From Annona cherimola (Eukaryota > Streptophyta > Magnoliopsida > Magnoliales > Annonaceae), in assembly GCA_030490835.1 (NCBI GenBank), contig CM059975.1:59883174-59947173 (forward strand): DNA of 64,000 nt, read 5' to 3'. Positions 22,180 to 34,720 of the stretch are shown in pieces. The notes under the pieces were generated by a model. The model searched no databases. It saw only the letters and a list, made by a program, of their open reading frames with translations, and had not been told where the DNA came from. The translations under genes were made by a program, and so were the position numbers. Position 1 is the stretch's first letter. Each line of letters opens with the position of its first letter.

Positions 22180-23609
22180 TGACGAGCTGCGTATATGTCA
22201 ATTAAAATGCTCGCTATTTACGCAAGTATATGTGCCGTGTCAAATAATAAAGAGTGAGTAGAGTATCGTTCCCATGAGGAATTGTTAACCGAATTATTAA
22301 TTAGTTAAACTGCGATCTATGGATGCAAAATTCTGGTTTTGTGATTTAACTACGCTAACGATTGCAATGAGAAATTAGAGTGAAAGTTCGAGACTACTAG
22401 ATACTTTGAACGGATTTTCTGATTAGGGATGGCAGATGGATAGCTTGGAATCCTTGAATCTAAACTATATTGCTCTGGTTCTTTTCTAATTGAATTGCAT
22501 ATGGATTTACTAGCCCAAGTTCATATATCTTTATATATGTCTTCCAACATTATATAAAGCTAATTACACCCTATTTAATTGTTATATTCCCATGTCATTA
22601 AATAAAGTGAAATTGATAAGTTCATAACTTGTATAATGACTACACAAAGTTTAACAGTATATTCCTATCCGTTAAACAACTCTCCTTACACAAAGGCGAA
22701 ACCTATGCCTTGTACATGAATCTGGCAGAGATTTTTCTCTTCCAAGGATAAATCAAGCAATTAAATCATCTTACAAGGTAGCTAATCTTGTAAACAGCAT
22801 TCAATCCACACATGCAAAGGTAAATCATACACAATCATGCATAAAATCAACTATTCATTCCTGAATATTCTAAGAACCAAGAAACAATATAGTTTAGAAT
22901 TCAAATCATCCTAACTATCCATCTAATGGAGGTATAGTTCAAAGACATGATCTTAACATCCAATACATCCATATAAAAAGTATCCATAAAGGCAGAGAAA
23001 GAAAATTGGAAAGAATAAGAAAAATTATTTTTCGGCGGTTTCCACCAATGGGACTTGAATCATCTTTAATCTTGATTTCCGCTTTCTCTTGCACTTTAGT
23101 TTGTACTCCGGGTCTCCCCCCTTTTTACTCTCTCGCGCGCGAACGCACTGAAGTTTTCGCGTACGGATGCGTATTGGCGCCTAGGCGCCAACTCCCTGGA
23201 CTGTTCTTGCTTGGAGCTTAACCCTTGAAATCTTGTGATGGATCATGCCTGGCGCCTAGGCGCCAACTCTCTGGAAGCCATGTTGTCAGCTGTGTGTGCT
23301 AAAAATGGTCAAGGCACGTAAGGTGGTGCCTAGGCGTCATCCATCTACCTCTGGTTGCCTCACCTTGCATTCAACTCATCCGCTTTGCCTTCCCACGCCC
23401 CGTCCTTCCTGCGAAAGAAGGAAAACTAAGTAAATGAACTAAAAATGCCTAAATAATGCTAAAAATGCCTAAAAACTAAATAATGCTCCTAAAATGCAAA
23501 GCGAGTGAAAATTAAGTTAAATGTATGCAAACTAAGCCTAATCTCTCGAACTAATGCACAAATCAAGTCTGAAATGGGCCATGATAACTCATAAAAATAC
23601 GAGTTATCA
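22180..23609 (-). repeat. Athila 3' LTR
   Basis: 1,430 bases. Includes two copies of the palindrome GGCGCCTAGGCGCC (about 23,175 and 23,251) and a degenerate third (about 23,326). The purine tract, read on the minus strand as AAGTTTGGGGGTG, lies at 23,610-23,622 directly before the LTR. Confidence 0.92.
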
Positions 23610-24872
23610 CACCCCCAAACTTAAATGTTGCTAGTCCTTGAGCAACACATGCAAACAGTATGAATGAATGAATTAATTAATGAGTGTCTGCAGACTCTGA
23701 CAACTCCGTTTGCTTCCTGTTATGCATTGATCAATCCACTTAGCCATTTTACAAGGTCAAGACTAATTGAACTTGAAAAATCCTTCATTATACAAACAAG
23801 GCATGCATTTTCCTTTTCAAACCAAGTTACATGTGGACACTAAGATTCCATAGTGCAAAGTCATATTTCAACACATTAATCTTTCATTCGATCAGAAAAC
23901 TAGTTAGAAAATTAATGAACGCAAGCAAACCAAGGATTAAACTGAATATACTGGTTACAACAAATTTTATCAAGTCACTGAATTCAATCTCTAACAACTA
24001 CACATTCATTTTCTCCCCAAACTTATTACAAAAATTCTCCTCACCATATTTCAGGGTATTTGGAGATCTATTTTTTTTGGGCTCCCCTCACCATATTTCA
24101 GGGTATGTATGGAGAATTTTCATTTTTAAAGCGTTGTTGTTATGATTTTCCTTTGCTTTTTTACGCGAACCTTGTCATTTGTCGATGCCAAGTCCCAGTT
24201 ACTCAGCTTAAGTCAACCACCCCCTTTTTAAAACTGTTTTCTAATGCCTTGTTAGGGGTACTGAATATGTTTGAGTAATTCCTGTGAAATAATACCATTT
24301 CTGAACCCGTTGAAGTACTTGGTCAGCGTTTATTTAGTTCAGTTTTCATCATCTCGGTCTGAAAGATATGCTTGTGATTGAATTAGAATAATGCATTATG
24401 AAATTCTTTTTAATTCTTTCACATATTACTTTCAACCTGTTTTTATACTTGGTTTTAAATCTGAATAGTCTATTCTTTCATGAATTCAATTTCAAGTCAG
24501 AATTAATGACAACCTTGCACACTTTTACAATAAGATGGATTGAAACAAAGATAACTTTCATTAGCTGGAATTGACATACATGCAACATAAAATAAAACAT
24601 GAAAAAATAAAATGAAAAAACTAACCTATGGTTGAGAATTATATACCCCCCAAACTTGAGAGATGCATTGTCCTCAATGCATGATCCTAAGATGAACTAA
24701 AAATCAAAATGTAATGAAAATCAAAAATAAAAGAAAAGAAAAACAAAAAGAAAGGACTGGGACTCCCTTCATGAATCGGACTCCGTAGAGTCCTCGTTGT
24801 CCTCGTCATCGGGCTAGGGCTAAGACGGCTGCCCGAAGCAGGCTCGGACCTCTGGCAACGTCGGTGGAAAAG
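23610..24872 (-). other. Athila 3' untranslated region with stem-loop
   Basis: No ORF of note. Two plus-strand-primer-like tracts CCCCCAAACTT (23,611 and about 24,646). Next to the inner one is a perfect 8-base stem with a 4-base loop at 24,663-24,682 (ATGCATTG TCCT CAATGCAT). An imperfect repeat with CTCACCATATTTCAGGGTAT at about 24,040 and 24,086. The remainder is AT-rich sequence without recognisable signals. Confidence 0.6.
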
Positions 24873-26669
24873 TGTAAGGACCAGGTATTTTATTTTATTT
24901 TATTTTCATTATAACCCTTCTCTATTTATGAGATAACTTATGAACATGCCACTAGGAGTTTATAATGTTAATGGATGCATAACATATATGAATATAGTAT
25001 TTAGGGAACATATAGCGCATATATGCATGTATTATGATCTTAGCACACTGAGTATAAATTTAAATGTGTATGATTAGTGTGTCATTATTAAGCACTATAA
25101 CTATTTTTCCCCTTCGTAGAGTAGGTACGGGGTTCGACCTGACCGGTCAGGTCGCCGGGGTCAAGGGGGCAGTGCCTCGTGCGGGGGTGAAGGGGGCAGC
25201 GCCCCCGGAGAAATTTTTAATTATTAAGTTGTAGGAGCGGGGAATTAAATTACTAATTGCGACTGGACCCGACCCATGCCCCGACCCGACTCAATGGATT
25301 CTATTAACATAAGCGGCCCGCGCTCTAGGGCTTCATTCCCATTTCGCGCCCGACCGCGTTTTCTCCTCCTCCTCTTCTGGTTCTTCGCTCCTCTTCTACT
25401 TTCTCTTCCACTCAGTTCAAACCACCCGTGATCTCTTGAGGGAAACTATACCAACTACCTTGAAGGTCATAGATCCGAGTCCAGGAAGCTTCAAGGCTCC
25501 GAATTTCTGCAGTCCACATCTAGGGTCGCTGTCTTGGGAGGGATCACGGTCAAGGTAAGTAGATGTCGCCCTTCTCGATTTAGTGATGAAATTTTATGTT
25601 AAACGCGATGTGAGACTAGAGGGAATGTATAGCTTCTAACGACTCCATGGTATTAGGCGTAGATTTCGTAACAGGTAGGGTTCATGGGGAATTTACTTTG
25701 AATGCGCGATTTCTATGATGTAAAAGACTTCTTAGCAGTTTTTATATTGTTGGAATGTGACGTGAATTGATTTGCCCCGATCGAGAGTATGAATTGAAGG
25801 TTCTTTCATTTCGCACCTATCATGTGTTTGATAAAATGCTTGTGTGACAGATCTATGTGTTGAATCTGAATTGTGTTGATGTTGTATGCGTGGTTTGCGA
25901 CGTGTTTCAATGTCTGTTATGTATGATGTGTTATCTCAAATAGTTGGTTGTAAGGGTTGTTCATGGCCCCTGATTGACATGAGGAGAGGGTTGTTCATGG
26001 CCCTTGATGGACATGAGTAGATGATTGGTTGTGTTGTTCAATTTGTGCGTATGGTTATATGCATACGATCTTGGGAGTGGGTATTGGACCCATGTGTATT
26101 AGCTTCATCACTATATGAGTATCCATCATTATGCTTATTTCCACTTTGTGCTAACCACTATCTACTTACTGGGTCTATTTAGACTCATATCATTCGTTAT
26201 TGTGCTTTTAGATCGCAGGTCAGAAGGGGAACTTAAGGATGGGACAAGTTGAAGATCAAACATGAGAGACCCTAGCATAATATGTTGATTTCAGTTCTTT
26301 TAGATTTGTGCTCTTTTTGATAATCATATATGTAGACAATTATTTAGGCGGATTCGCTTTGACAACTATAATGTATTTGGTATTTCAGATTGGATTATAA
26401 TCCTTGTTGATGCACATATGCATGACTATTATATATGTTTGATGTGTAAGGAAAATATTTAATGATTTTCTTCTATATGAATGTTCTTATTATATGAAGA
26501 TGCAAGTATATAAATAGGATTGAATGTTACAGATGGAAATATTATGAATATCAGGTCATGTATTCCATATTACCCATTGTATGTTATGGGGAGATGCTGC
26601 CGAATTTTTCTTAGATTGTGTAGTACCCATTGACTAGTTCTTGAGTAATTCTTGGAATGGGGTGTTACA
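24873..26669 (+). mobile_element. Solo LTR of a third Ty3/gypsy family (gypsy-3)
   Basis: TGTAAGGACCAGG to GGTGTTACA, 1,797 bases, flanked by perfect AAAAG repeats (24,868-24,872 and 26,670-26,674). A GC-rich block (about 25,125-25,210) contains GACCTGACCGGTCAGGTC, an 18-base perfect palindrome, before a GGGGGCAGYGCC repeat. A CT-rich presumed leader with a splice-donor-like GGTAAGTAG lies near 25,553. No coding sequence. Orientation is inferred from the leader and is uncertain. Confidence 0.85.
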
Positions 26670-27324
26670 AAAAGGCTCCAATTCTTTTCCTACAAAGGCA
26701 AAAACAACAACCAAAAATTCAAACAGAAAATGATTGATGGGTTGCCTCCCATCCAGCGCTGAGCTTATCGTCCTCCGCTCGACGTTCTCCCTGTTCAATT
26801 CTCTTTCAATTCCACACCTCCTTGCAATGCTGAAAATCATCCCCCATATAATGCTTAAGACGTCGCCCGTTCACAACAAAACTATTTCCGGATGCCTCGT
26901 TGCATATTTCCACCGCTCCATGCTCAGTTGCCTTTATCACCACGAACGGACCTGACCATCTAGATTTGAATTTCCCTGGAAATAACTTCAATCTTGAATT
27001 GAAAAGCAAAACTCTTTGACCTGGCTTGAAATTTCGTGTTAGAATCTTTTTATCATGTCATGTCTTCACCTTTTCTTTATAGATCTTGGCATTTTCATAG
27101 ACTTGCATCCGAAACTTGTCCAACTCATTGAGTTGCAGTAATCGGCGTTCCCTTGCCTGTTGCATGTCTAAGTTGAGTTTTTTAATTGCCCAATACGCAC
27201 TGTGCTCTAACTCCAACAGCAGATGACAAGCTTTTCCATAAACCAGTTGGTATGGAGACATTCCAAACTGAGTTTTATAGGCAGTTCGATACGCCCATAG
27301 TGCGTCGTCCAATTTGATGGACCA
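26670..27324 (-). pseudogene. Athila integrase C-terminal part
   Basis: On the minus strand, reading resumes from the split codon at the GACCA target site: [16 protein letters not shown], then [14 protein letters not shown] and [12 protein letters not shown], the conserved block after the integrase core in Athila. A stop about 27,058 is followed in the same frame by LKLFPGKFKSRWSGPFVV and NGRRLKHYMGD, the C-terminal integrase domain, ending near 26,806. The first half of the domain lies at 34,721 onward; a 7.4 kb solo LTR splits them between Trp-Ser and Ile-Lys. Confidence 0.9.
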
Positions 27325-30300
27325 TGTGAAACCCCAACCTAAATAAGATTCAATGTGTGCATTGAACAGGTACATGTGACTTATATATGATTAAATGGAA
27401 TTTTTGGATGATTTTAGGATTTTATGATATTTTGCAATTAGGGTTCCACTAAGAATGGTGATTAAAAATTTAATCGTCGGAACCCATTATGAGTCAAAGT
27501 GACTAAAGGAGTATAATGAGGATTAAAACATGCTAATGTGGCATGAATTTTTAGTTTAATTTCCATGATTTAATTAATGGAGATTAAAATGGAAATTGTG
27601 AAATTATGTTGGAAAACACTAAAAAATTCATAACTCAACGCCTGTAAGGTGGATTCAAGTGAAATTTGAAATGAAAGTTGATTATGTTGGGCTTGGTATT
27701 ATGGGATTATTGGATTATGAAAATCCTTAATGAAATTAGATTAATGATTTATTGATCATATCTCAATTCCAACCGTTAACTTCAAACGGCTATAACTTGA
27801 GCTAGGAAGATCGGATTGAGATTAAATTCGAAACGATTGAATGAAATCATGAGATTAATATTTTGGAAGGTTTAGATTAATCTTAAAATATTGGGAAAAT
27901 ACCTGAATTGGAAAAGGTGTATATGGTTGACTATTGCACCTCAAAAGTACTCTTCATTTAAAGCTAGAGTACAATGCATAATTGCATGGTTTTAATGGGA
28001 GTTGAGGTGTCAAATGCAGCACATTTCTAAGGTATTTTATGCATTAATATAAAATGAAAATATCCAAATAAAATCCCAGCAATGAATGTCCACAATTGAT
28101 GAAGCTATGAGTACTCAAGTGAACATAGGTGAGGTGTCCGAGGCAAGCACGTCCATGAGTTGCATTGCTATTTATTTTTATTTTTTTGTATTTTATAAAT
28201 AATGCACACATATAGCTGACATGTTGGGATACATAAATGAGCATTTATTCATGTGGAAAAATCCCTGAAAATTCGAGATTATCAGCTGCCCATTAAAGGA
28301 TACAAAAATGGACAGCTTGGTCTTATGCAAATGACGTGCAATGATATGCTAAGTTGCTGCAGTTTTTGTTAAAATTATTTATACAAAATTAATACATGAA
28401 TTAAGGGGTAATTATGTGTATAATTTACCCTTAAAATTGGGTTATTAAAAATGGGGGGAAAATCGGAAAATGTGCTGCAGCAAGTGACGTGTAATGGAGG
28501 CAGCTAGACGGTCAAGATGTAAACAGGTTTTTGGATTTTTAAAAATTAGTAAAATGCAATTTTACTTGGCTAAGATTAAGCCAGCACATGAAGGGGATAA
28601 TCAAGCATTGAATGGCTGTGGAAAATGCCCAGCAAGTGGGGCCCACAGCTGGAAAATCCAGCTCCACATGAGGCATGCACGTTCACATGGTTGAGACTTG
28701 GAAAATTTTCCAAGTGCTGGATTTTTATCCCATACAACCAGCAGCTCACATTCCCATATCTTCCCAGCAAGAAGAAGAGAAAACCAAGGGAAAAGAAGGG
28801 GAATTTGGGGAGGAAAATCATCTCCAAGTAAGTATATGGGTTGATTGAGCTTTTCATTTTGGGTTTTAAACCCTAAAATTTTGAATATGGAATGGATGCT
28901 TAAAGAATATTTAAAGTGATGATTCAACATGCTTTTTAATGAATATGTAATGGGTATTAGCTTTCATGTATGAAATTCGATGATTTAGATGATGAAAAGT
29001 GAAGTTTTGAATGATATATGATGTTATAAATTAAATTATGGAAGGAATAGTAAATGGATGAATTTTAGCATGAAAATATTTGGAAAGAATAATTATGGGT
29101 TTATTAAGTAATTAACCAATTTTAAGCTTTAAAGAATAAGTACTTTGCAAATTAAAAATTCGATAAGATTCACCTAAACAGGGTAAAATGGGTGACAGGA
29201 TCAGCTGTAGAAAAGGATTTTTAATAATTTTTATACAAATAATTTAAGGATGAAAATGTTTCGTGATGTATAAAATATATTTATTATCACAAAAAAAAAT
29301 TAAAAATTAGGCTTTTATGGGTATAAATATACCTAATAATTTAAGTGATTAAGGATGGCTGAAAATAGATGCTGCTGTCCAGCAAGGTAAAAATACAGAA
29401 ATAAATATAAATTATTAATTTTTTATACTGAAAATATTTATTTTGGTTAATTACTATAGTTATTAAAGTATGGTATAAATTTCAGATCAAAAATACTTGA
29501 TTTGATATTAATTCAATATTTTGATATTTCAGTACGCCTGATTTTAGTATATGTGGATAGTTTGAGAAAAAAATCAAAAAAAATATGAAACCTATATAAA
29601 AATAATCCAAATTGATATATGTGTTAAATACTTAAATATGGATTAAGAAAAGTCAGATTATATGCTGAAATTTCTGAATAATATAACTGCTTAAGGTTAT
29701 GTGTCAAAAGACACGTTAAACAGCTAAAAACGGGTTCCAAACTTGCTGTTTTGGAAACCTATGGCAAGTGGATTTAAACCCCATAAAAATACCCTAAATG
29801 CAGTGGTAATTAAGGGTAATTAACCCTCTGAAATATGGATTAGACCTCTTCCTTAGAAAATTTTATGAAACATCTTATATATATGTTGCTAAATGGGCCT
29901 ACGTGAAGCAATAGACTTGCATAAGTGATGAATGACATATAGAATATGGTTTTGTGCAAAAATGCATGAAAATGTGATGAATTTCATGATTACATAACTG
30001 TTTTGAATTATATGATGTTAATTTCCAATTTTGGAACTATGTAATGAAGCTTACGGCGATAACGGGTGCTTAAAACGGGCACCGATGTGTGAAGTTTGTA
30101 AAAGGAGTGAAAAATGGTAAATAAAGGTTAATGAACCTATGTATGATAGTTAATGTATGGATTTTGTATGGTTGAATGGATACCCTAATTATGGGGTTAT
30201 ATATGTTATGTGATTAGCCGATGGAATGTGTAAAAATATACACGTATATGCTAAATGTATGCATAGTAACTTGAGAAGTCGAATAAATGATATATGTGAA

Positions 30301-31494
30301 TAAAATGGGTTGAAAAAATAAATGGAATGCAAGGAAAAGAAATATATGAAAAATCATATTATTTTTATGTAGGCAAGGAAAAGAATGGAAGGAAAAAGGG
30401 ATTATAGCGATCTCAGGTAAGAAAGCGAACTTTCTAAAATGCCATTTTCTTTCTATGGGATTGATATGATTGAAATGTTTATGTTTTTATTTGAAATGTT
30501 TATGTTTATGTTTTATTGAATGGGCAAGCACAAGTTTTGAATATGACGGCTTTAATGCAAAACCATAAATTTTGAAAAATGATAACTTTAATGAAAAGTC
30601 TTAAGGTTTGCTTCATGGAAAGCAAGCGACACTTCCTAAGATAAATAATTTATCCCAAGTGTTTCCAAGAATGGGAATGCTTCATGTTAATGGAATTGAG
30701 AAATTTTTCTTACGAGTAAGCAAGTTCTCCATGCTAATGTTTCTAAGGATTTCATGTTTGATACCGATGGTTTTAAGAATTTACTTTTAAGCAAGCAAGT
30801 TCTATATGATATTGTTCAACAGCATTTTATAAGAAAAAGGGAATTTTACCCTTTTTCACAAAATATTGTTTGTAAATGAGTTTTGAGTTATTTTACAATA
30901 ACTCGTGATAAACAATGATGAAAAAGATTTATTTTGCTAGGTCAAGATAATTAAATAATAAATGATGTTTTGGACATAGTCTATATGTATTGAAATGATG
31001 TTCGAAAAGTTTTGATTTCCTTTAGACAAGAAAATCTATGTTAAAAATGTTTATACGGATGTGTTAAAAAGGGATTTATGGATGACCAACCTCCTATGAT
31101 TGATTTCATAAAATGATTTGATTTCAGGTTGCTTAATGGCATGCAAAAGACTGTGCAATTTCCCTTTATGTAAAAATGATTGATATGTGGACAATTATTA
31201 AATTTTTAGATTATGGACAAGGGGATAGCATAATTGCATAACTTTTGTAAACAAAAGGTCCTGAAATGGAAACCAAGCAAATATTAGAGAAAAATATGAT
31301 TTATTTATGGAAATCCACAAGTTTTGAAATTCTTTTATTAAAAGAGTTTTAAGATGTATTGTTTCTCAAATATTTCAAATGTTCATCAAAATATTTTACT
31401 CAAAACATTTCTAAAGGAATTTAAGGAAGGTCATCCTAGAACTAGATTTTAAATAACAACTTGTTAAAGTGGATGCACTCACTTACAAGTTGAC

Positions 31495-31650
31495 ACGGAC
31501 TGCGGTCCGTGATGTGTTTTTGGAAAATATAGACTTCGATCTAAGATTTTTTGTGCATATGGAGGCAGGCTGCGGTCTGTGATCCCGGTTTAAAAGGACA
31601 TGGGCTGCGGTCTGTGGTTCTTCAAACCAAACGGACTGCGGTCCGTCATA
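31495..31650 (+). repeat. Cluster of CGGACTGCGGTCCG palindromes in gypsy-2 LTR
   Basis: Four units in 150 bases: CACGGACTGCGGTCCGTG near 31,494, AGGCTGCGGTCTGTG near 31,566, GGGCTGCGGTCTGTG near 31,602 and ACGGACTGCGGTCCGT near 31,630. Units 1 and 4 are nearly perfect 16-18 base palindromes; units 2 and 3 are damaged mainly by C/T changes. Looser relatives (GGCCGAGGTCTGTA, CAGACTAGGTTCTGTGG) occur in gypsy-1 LTRs. Confidence 0.75.
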
Positions 31651-32224
31651 ATAACGTACGGTGCACCAATACAAGTAATAGGCAGGTTGTAGACCACGGT
31701 TGGGATGACCGGGGCCCACTCTACATAAGACCAAGTCACTAAGGGATGGCAGGAGTGCCAGCGGCGCCCTCTCTGAGATGGGAGTAGAATATATAAACAG
31801 CCGCTGAGCTAGCGTGTTGTTAAGGATTCTCTTCCTGCTAAGTGTCACTACTGGGTGGAGAGAAATGCATTTGCATACGTTTGGCTTTTCAAAAGCCCAA
31901 AGATTGGATTATAAAAGCATTTATACAACAAGTTATCCTAAATTGGATTCTTATGAGCTAATATACATAAGTTACTCTAAAAGAAAGGGTGTTTTACACA
32001 AAAGTGTAAATAACAAGAATTAAAAGAAATGTATTTATGCAAATGCATTTATGAAAATGGTTTACATATTTTGTTTGCCTTATTTGCTATAAACAAGCCC
32101 CAAGATGGGGATTATGAAAAGGATTTTATCATGGCTTATGTTAATGATATTTTGAGACATAAAATGTCTCTTGGCTAAAGGATTTTATGAAGGTTTATGT
32201 TAATGATGTTTTGAGACATGAGAT

Positions 32225-33969
32225 TGTTGGAAATATGTGAAAAACAAGCTTAATCTATGTTTTGATGATTAACAAATTAATTTGAGTAAGTCTTGGCTAC
32301 TAACATGTTTGTGGAAATGTTTAAGGGATATACATTTGAAGGAAATAAAGCATGGAAGGCCAAGTCGTTCCCCAAGTCGACTCCGAAATCGACTTCAAGA
32401 AGCCAAATCTGTCCAGAGTTGAAAATGGGAGAAGAACAAATGAAGTCGCAGGCCAAGTCGACTCCACTTGCGACTTGGGAAGCCAAGTCGCAAACGAAGT
32501 CGACTCCAGCATCGACTTCAGTTGGGAAAATCACTCCAGAGCTAAATTTGGGATGGAAGAATGCCGAAGTCGCAAACGAAGTCGACTCCAGTTGCGACTT
32601 GGGCGAAGTCGCGGACGAAGTCGACCCCAAGTTCGACTTGATGCTCTCAAGCTCAAAGATGCAGTTTCAAGTTCATTCCAAGAGTCAACTTGAGTGTTCT
32701 CAAAACCAAATCAAAGGTGCAAGATCAACTTAAATCTATCAAGTCCAAAGCAAAGATTCAAGCATGCTCCAAGATGAAGAAATAATCAAGTCATGAAGAT
32801 CAATATGAATCAAAAGCAAGCAAGGTGCATGAATCTACCATGCAAGATTCATGAGGTTCAAGCTAATCCAAGAAGAATCAAAGAAAAGCTCTTCAAGAAT
32901 CACAAGATCTACAAGTATAAGGAGCCATTCTAGAATGAAAGCAAATCAATGAGGATCAAAGCATATTTTGCAAAGACCAAGTCAAGTTGCAACCCAAGTC
33001 GACTCCATGATCGACTTGAGTTGAAGTCTGAAGCCAAAGTCGACTCAAGACTCAGACTTGGAACCTGAAGAGGTGAAGTCGCACCCGAAGTCGACTTCAC
33101 CCGCGACTTGGGTCAAGTCGATACCCAAGTTGACCCGACCTGGAACTTGAAGTCGCTACGGAAGGCGAAGTCGCACCCGAAGTCGACTCCATCTGCGACT
33201 TGGGCGAAGTCACATCCGAAGTCGACTCCGCCTGCGACTTGGGTTGCAACGGTCGGAATTTATTCGAACGTTGGCGCATTAAATGCGCGCCACCTACCTT
33301 CTAACGTTCGGATTCCCTCCACAATTATAAAAGGCATTCATTGTGGACGAGGGAAGTAGCTGAGAATCATTAAGTGTGCTTAACTCCTATATTCAAGAGC
33401 TCTAAAGAGATCAAGCCATTCAAAGAGGAAAAACTTTGCTTCAAATTGCAAGAGCTACATTTATGAATCTTCAAAGCCTACATTACGAGTTCTTCTCTGC
33501 GCCAAATTGCTTCTACACATCTGTAAAGTGTAGACTCCTTTTTGTTATTTCATTTTGTTGTATTGAACTTGATTTAGTTTGAGGAACTAAGATCAAGTGT
33601 AAGCAAAGTAGTGTGTGATTGGAGTGGAACTCATCACCTACTTGTGCTGTGTTGTGTTGAAGCCCCCTAGAGCTGGAATCTAGAACAGAGCAGTGGCTCT
33701 AATTGTATTTGAGGAATACAATAGTGGAACCCAAGTCACAAAGGAGTGTGAGCTTGGAAGAATGGAGTAGGGAGGTTGCCCGAACCACTATAAAAATCTT
33801 GTGTGTTTGATTTATATTTCTACTCTTTACATTACATTGCTTTCCATTTCGTTTCTTCATTAAGGGGACTAGATTAATCCGGGGTAAAGTTTCTGTTTCA
33901 GTTATAAATTTTTAAATACCCAATTCACCCCTCCCCTCTTGGGTAATTGCCATCAACTCGGGACCAACA
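32225..33969 (+). mobile_element. Sirevirus solo LTR #3
   Basis: TGTTGGAAAT to GGACCAACA, 1,745 bases, flanked by perfect GAGAT repeats (32,220-32,224 and 33,970-33,974). Palindrome array at about 32,355-32,640 and 32,985-33,245. It is five levels deep: Athila fragment, gypsy-1, Athila, gypsy-2, Sirevirus. Confidence 0.93.
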
Positions 33970-34720
33970 GAGATGTCTCCTTTGCCTAAGGATTTATAAG
34001 AAAAATGTTTTGGACGTAAAATGTCCACTGGCAAACGATGATTTCATGTAATGTCTATGAATATTGAAAATGTTCATATACGAATTAAAGGGATTCCATC
34101 AGAGAAGGTAAAACGTATATGTTTTGCCTTAACAGGCCTACATGTGGCTTGTAACTAGTTTTATGAATGAATGCTTAATGAAAAAGATTTTATGATGATA
34201 TTTCAGGACATATACATGTCCTGAGGAAAAAGGGTATTCCCGATGTTTATGAAAAAAGTTTTCAAGGAAGCCTGCCCTAAAGATAAAATGATTGCTTACT
34301 GAGTTATCACTCACATTTTGTTTTTCAATCCTTAGACAGGTGCTGAGAGACTCAAGGGGTTGAGGACCTAAGAAATGGAGAAAAGGTACGTAATGGTAGC
34401 CAACTTAGTTAGAGTTCTAAGTTCCATGTGAATTAATGACTGAATATATGTAAGTATGATATATACAATGATTGAGTGTGTAATGACAGGCATGTAAAGA
34501 TGCTATGAATGAAATGATGAATTTTATTACAAGTGAAATGTCACAATGTGTGATGATTGTCATGTCAAGTTATGAATGATGACAGATGAATAAATGAAAA
34601 AAATTTGGACATATTCCAATTAAGAACCCGCCGCGTAATCAGGGCAACAATCCTGATTCACATTTACCAATCGATAGGATCTTGAGGTAAGGAAGTGACG
34701 TCTCGGTTCGGGGCATTACA

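Larger units (their letters stand above)
27325..34720 (+). mobile_element. Solo LTR of a very long-LTR gypsy family (gypsy-2), with nested Sirevirus LTR
   Basis: TGTGAAACCCCAAC to GGGCATTACA, flanked by perfect GACCA repeats (27,320-27,324 and 34,721-34,725). Without the nested Sirevirus LTR it is about 5.65 kb. Both ends and several internal blocks (CCCGCCGCGTAATCAGGGCAACAATCCTG, cut short here, and the block near 31,700) match gypsy-1, so the families are related, but the middle diverges and is about 2 kb longer. A cluster of CGGACTGCGGTCCG-type palindromes lies at 31,495-31,650. No gag or pol. Confidence 0.9.

Noticed and set aside
28576..28930. Overlapping open frames on both strands in the gypsy-2 LTR
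   Set aside because: They lie in LTR leader sequence aligned with non-coding gypsy-1 LTR and show no protein family.
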